A DNA stretch of 64,000 nucleotides from the NCBI RefSeq assembly GCF_032854445.1, contig NC_088303.1:37085501-37149500 (forward strand). Direction: 5' to 3'. Below are positions 60,590 to 64,000 of this stretch, one piece after another; the stretch's first letter is position 1; each line of letters begins with the position of its first letter. The notes below the pieces were generated by a model that was not told the origin of the DNA, searched no databases, and was given only the letters and a program-made list of their open reading frames with translations. The DNA comes from Liolophura sinensis. Taxonomy: Eukaryota > Mollusca > Polyplacophora > Chitonida > Chitonidae. A program made the position numbers and the translations under genes.

Positions 60590-61395
60590 AGAGCAAATTT
60601 GTGGTGGAAAGGCCACTGAAGACAAAGATTAAATAGTGGCAATTGTGGATATATTTGACATAAAACCTACAACATTGAAATCAGATGCAAAAGTAGTAAG
60701 AGTCTGCAATTTAAGGCAGGACTATGAGATAGAAAGATAACCTAAGGCAAGGTCAGTGGTCAATCTGTACCGAATGACCTTTGATTCTACTTTTATTAAA
60801 CTGGAAAATGAAGAGTTTGATCTCTTCATTTGTAATCACCACCGTAGGACAAGGTTATGCGGTGGTCACTTTAGACAAGGTCAAAGGTAAATCTGCATCG
60901 AATGACCTTTAATTCCTCTTTAAGTCATTCATGTTTAACCTACATAGCTTCAGGCTGTTTGAAAAGCAAGATTTGGATATTGTCGCCGACTTAATTCTAG
61001 CTTACGTGCTGTAAAAGAACCCCCCAGTTTATGTTGTGGAAAGGACACTTTAGACAAGGTCAAAGGTCAACTGGCACCGAATGTTTTTGATTTAATAGAA
61101 ATAAAATGAAAGTGGATTCAAAAGTCACAGTTCTGTTAGGTACTTCAGCAAATAATCTCTTTAGCAATAATCACTTACTTAAGAGAAGCTTTTGTGGCGG
61201 GCATGTCACTTAAGGCCAGGTCATAGGTCCATTTCCATTGGACGACGTTTGATTCAACTTGAACTTACACAGAGCCGACAGAAATAATCGGAAGTGTAGA
61301 GTTTGGTTTCTTCATGAATAATCAACAACTTAAGACCAGCTGATATGGTGCATAGGTCTAGGTCACTTGAGACTGTATCAAAAGGTCATTGTACT
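60590..61395. repeat. About six diverged ~150-bp repeats with AGGTCA motifs
   Basis: Each unit carries a GTGGAAAGGCCACT / GTGGAAAGGACACTTTAGACA block, then AAGGTCA and GAATGACCTTTGATTC-type sequence (near 60600, 60745, 60876, 61050, 61205, 61345). At 61057-61069 the sequence is AGGTCAAAGGTCA, a perfect direct repeat with one-base spacing. At 60877-60889 it is AGGTCAAAGGTAA. Confidence 0.65.
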
Positions 61396-61429
61396 GTGGT
61401 GTGGGGGGGGGGGCATCTTTGATTAAATG

Positions 61430-62370
61430 ACATAACTGCTGCGATTATGTCGAACATCACAGACAGCTGCTCTGTATGTGACGTATCTCAAACGTCGTCA
61501 GCAGAAAAGGTGAAATTCTCCCCCTTCCTTTATATCTGCAACAATCTTCGAGTTGATGCGATCTCTAATATTATCAGTGAGTTCATTTTGCATGGTTTTT
61601 GACTAGTACGTTGCATTTCTTGTAGCATTTTCAGTGTTCTTTTAATTCGTTGTCTCCACCTTTGATTCTCTATTGAAGAAACTCTCGAAAGTTACCCTCA
61701 TTGCCATCTGTCATGATTTTCTGAGCACAATTTTGTTTTCCACACACAATGACCTTTTCAGCAATGGTCTGTAAGACACGCATGTTCTTTTGTTAACTTT
61801 TCTCCAAATTAATATCCATGCGACTGTTGATTGGTCCCTGCCTATGTTCCTTTATTTGTAAGAAGTCCTTAAAAGTTTCCATTTGATGCACAAATCTGGT
61901 GGTGCTGGTGTCCTGTTCATGGCTTCTTTTGAGATGATGCACTGGAGTTTCCCGAATTATGTTGTTTGTTCTGGAAGTGACCGTCAAATCTATAAGTGGC
62001 CTTTTTCCACTTGCGGAATGTTTCTCTGATCAGTTGACCGTGTTTTCCAATTGAAGCAACCGAAGAAAAGAGGACACAATAACGACAATAAGCTCCATCT
62101 TCACTTGGTAAATATGTAAGTCTGTCATAACGTGTCAGCCATCGACACTGGAATGATCTGTTATCTGCACCATATTTGGTCTTCGAAAAGACAAAAGATG
62201 GTTCTGGCACAAACACTTCCTTCATAGCAGAATACTTCTCCTGTGGCAATAGTTGACGTCTAACATATTTGGCGATGTCATTACTGAGTTGCTCAACAAA
62301 CACGGAACTGCCAGTATTGCAACTTTTAGCAGACCGATTCTCAGATTGATTCTCTGTATGGCCTTACCTT
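61430..62370 (-). pseudogene. hAT-family transposase pseudogene (TTF-type zinc finger N-terminus)
   Basis: Reading down the minus strand, the first part (to 61917) contains NRSFQCRWLTRYDRLTYL then DGAYCRYCVLF, the TTF-type zinc finger of hAT and ZMYM1-like proteins. After a frameshift near 61920-61960 the frame passes an in-frame TAA (about 61796) to RVLQTIAEKVIVCGKQN and NEGNFREFLQ. It then shifts again through MQNELTDNIRDRI to FTFSADDV and DTSHTEQLSVMFDI. These match, in order, the hAT N-terminal half up to the first catalytic Asp region. The catalytic C-terminus is missing beyond about 61430, where a G11 tract lies. It is inactive. Confidence 0.82.
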
Positions 62371-63140
62371 TTGGTAGTTGGCGCATTTGTGACGTCTTCC
62401 GGCTTCACAGATATGAAAAATGAGAATTGTTTTTTTCTTTGATATATTTTATTGTTCTGTTGTTCTATTGTACTCAGCTATTTACTTTGATTTTTATTTT
62501 AATGTTATACTAATTCATATTGTTTTTTGATTTTCCAGAGGTTTACATAGCATATATTAATCATACCCAATATTTGTCCCAAAATATTTCAGTCACAATT
62601 CAACTTTTTTTTATTTAAATTTTTTTTTTAAAAATTATTTTTAAAACTTTTTAAGTGATCCATACTGAGGCGCTGCAACTTTCTGTAGTGAATACTGTTA
62701 AAAAGTGGCTGAAATTTTGACAAAATTTGGACTCGTGCATTAACAAACAGCAGCTGGAGCACTGGAACAGCTGAGTAACTTGCGCCAGAAATAAGAAAAA
62801 AAAAAAGAAAATATCTTTTTCAGGCATTCAAACATTGAAGTGTGGATAATAATTATATAATGATAATTATGTATTTAACTTCCAAAGGAGAATGGCACAA
62901 AGCAATCTGACAACTTTCTGTACCGGTATCACTTGAATGCAGTGAATGAGGGATATCTTTTGACATAGTTGATCTCAGATTCTCATCGTCGCCTGCCGGG
63001 GAAACCCCTGCGATCACTTTGAAATGCGGCAACTACTGAAATTGATGTGCGAAGAAAATATGATTTAAATTATTTTTCAGCGAAACAAAGTACACTTAGT
63101 CATCATTCAGATGGTTATGCGAGATCTTAGTGCACTCATT
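62371..63140. other. AT-rich spacer, no gene recognised
   Basis: Very AT-rich, with A and T runs at 62600-62655. Nothing coding is supported. Confidence 0.5.
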
Positions 63141-63312
63141 AGGCCAGTTGGTAGACGGTCAGAGAACTGTGCCACCGCAGGTCTTGCAGAAACCTGTGGA
63201 TGGTCGTGGGTTCCCCCGGGCCCGGTTTCCTCCCACCATAACGCTGGCCGCCGTCGTATAAGTGAAATATGCTTGAGTACGGCGTAAAACACCAATCAAA
63301 TAAATAAATAAA
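63141..63312 (+). repeat. SINE family A copy with a rearranged head
   Basis: From GTGGATGGTCGTGGGTTCCC to (AAATA)n it matches family A. The head portion (GGCCAGTTGGTAGACGG then ACTGTGCCACCGCAGG) looks deleted and partly inverted relative to the reference copy. Minus-strand frames here are SINE sequence. Confidence 0.85.
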
Positions 63313-63825
63313 CAATGCCACCGCTCATTTCAAGCTTTCATTTCGCCCTACCAACTCGACTCTATGGTAAATAAATTACGTATGATCATAGTGTGTCACA
63401 CACTGTCGTGATAATATAAAATATATACCGTTCCGGTCGTCTGGGTGGTGTTGATTTTATCAATAATATATACGGACATCGCTATCAATAGCTCGTACGA
63501 AATTTTGATTGTCTTTTGAGGTAGTATTGTCTATTTTAACCATTTTTATTACAATTTTAATGACAAATCGTACGGAGATGGGTAGTAAAAAAGAGAAAGT
63601 TTAACTGATAGCGCTGAACGATAATTTATTTTGAAGCATCTCTACGGATGTCATCTCTATAACATTTTTAAAATTTTTCTGATCAGCGCTGCCAGAGAGG
63701 GTGGGAGGGAGGGGGGGGGGCTCCACCCCGTTTGAATCCGCCACAGCTACATACCACCCCGTGTTAAAACTGGCCCCAGCAATCTACCCTACCCTACCAT
63801 TATATAGCGACCTCATGTCACAAAC
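63313..63825. other. Intergenic, no gene recognised
   Basis: AT-rich, then a G-rich run at 63702-63720. Nothing else is supported. Confidence 0.5.
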
Positions 63826-64000
63826 GGAGGGGTAGACCCAGTGTCAATCCTGGGCCGAGTCACACATAAGACTTTAAAAGAGTAACTTCTTCGCTTGGCG
63901 TTCAACATGAAGGCGATAGTGCAACGACTGTTTGACCTGTATCAGTATAATGGCTCGGGCGGGGCTACTTACTTGCCTTCAGTAAGGCGTCTCAGTGAAG
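63826..64000 (+). repeat. SINE family B copy, cut by the window end
   Basis: It begins near TAGACCCAGTGTCAATCC, continues TTGGCGTTCAACATGAAGG and ends at TGAAG with the window. The tRNA-like head is missing or diverged. Confidence 0.9.

Noticed and set aside
1-64000. A multi-gene system such as a biosynthetic or immune cluster
   Set aside because: Only one recognisable gene end and mobile-element remnants are present; nothing suggests cooperating genes.

Overview
The window is animal nuclear DNA, most likely from a mollusc. It is AT-rich, has intron-exon structure with GT-AG splice sites, and holds no bacterial operons. It carries many copies of two tRNA-headed SINE families that look like those common in bivalve and gastropod genomes. 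The mollusc assignment rests on recognising these SINE tails and was not checked against a repeat library.

Only one gene is recognised with confidence: the 3' end of a TRPC-type cation channel on the + strand. Three exons (1169-1291, 4915-4981, 5249-5601) join in frame and encode the last 180 residues, namely a linker, the calmodulin/IP3-receptor-binding segment and the C-terminal coiled coil and tail. Two polyadenylation signals follow. The rest of the gene lies before the window. Its large intron holds decayed copies of an exon end and splice donor, a 32-bp palindromic minisatellite and a SINE inserted in that minisatellite.

From about 5.9 kb onward the window is a gene-poor, repeat-rich interval. 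By region: 9-13 kb, a cluster of SINEs; 17.9-19.9 kb, a 39-bp minisatellite; 21.6-24.5 kb, more SINEs; 27.1-27.4 kb, a fresh 155-bp duplication; 29.1-30.8 kb, a foldback-like element with subrepeated inverted arms; 36.1-37.9 kb, a second inverted pair of arrays; 39.3-41.7 kb, a satellite with 56-bp units, a 336-bp higher-order repeat and a 65-bp relative; 44.3-45.2 kb, a degenerate minisatellite; 48.35-49.36 kb, a probable solo LTR with matching target-site duplication; 58.24-58.47 kb, a mariner/IS630-type deletion derivative with both terminal repeats that still encodes a helix-turn-helix; 60.6-61.4 kb, roughly 150-bp repeats with AGGTCA motifs; 61.4-62.4 kb, a broken hAT-family transposase.

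Four short stretches (15.5, 32.9, 41.8 and 53.3 kb) look like possible exons of unknown genes, each with partial splice evidence. No complete gene, functional RNA gene, CRISPR array or gene cluster was seen. The most notable material is structural: foldback elements, the HTH-retaining mini-transposon, the exon-tail duplication and the higher-order satellite.
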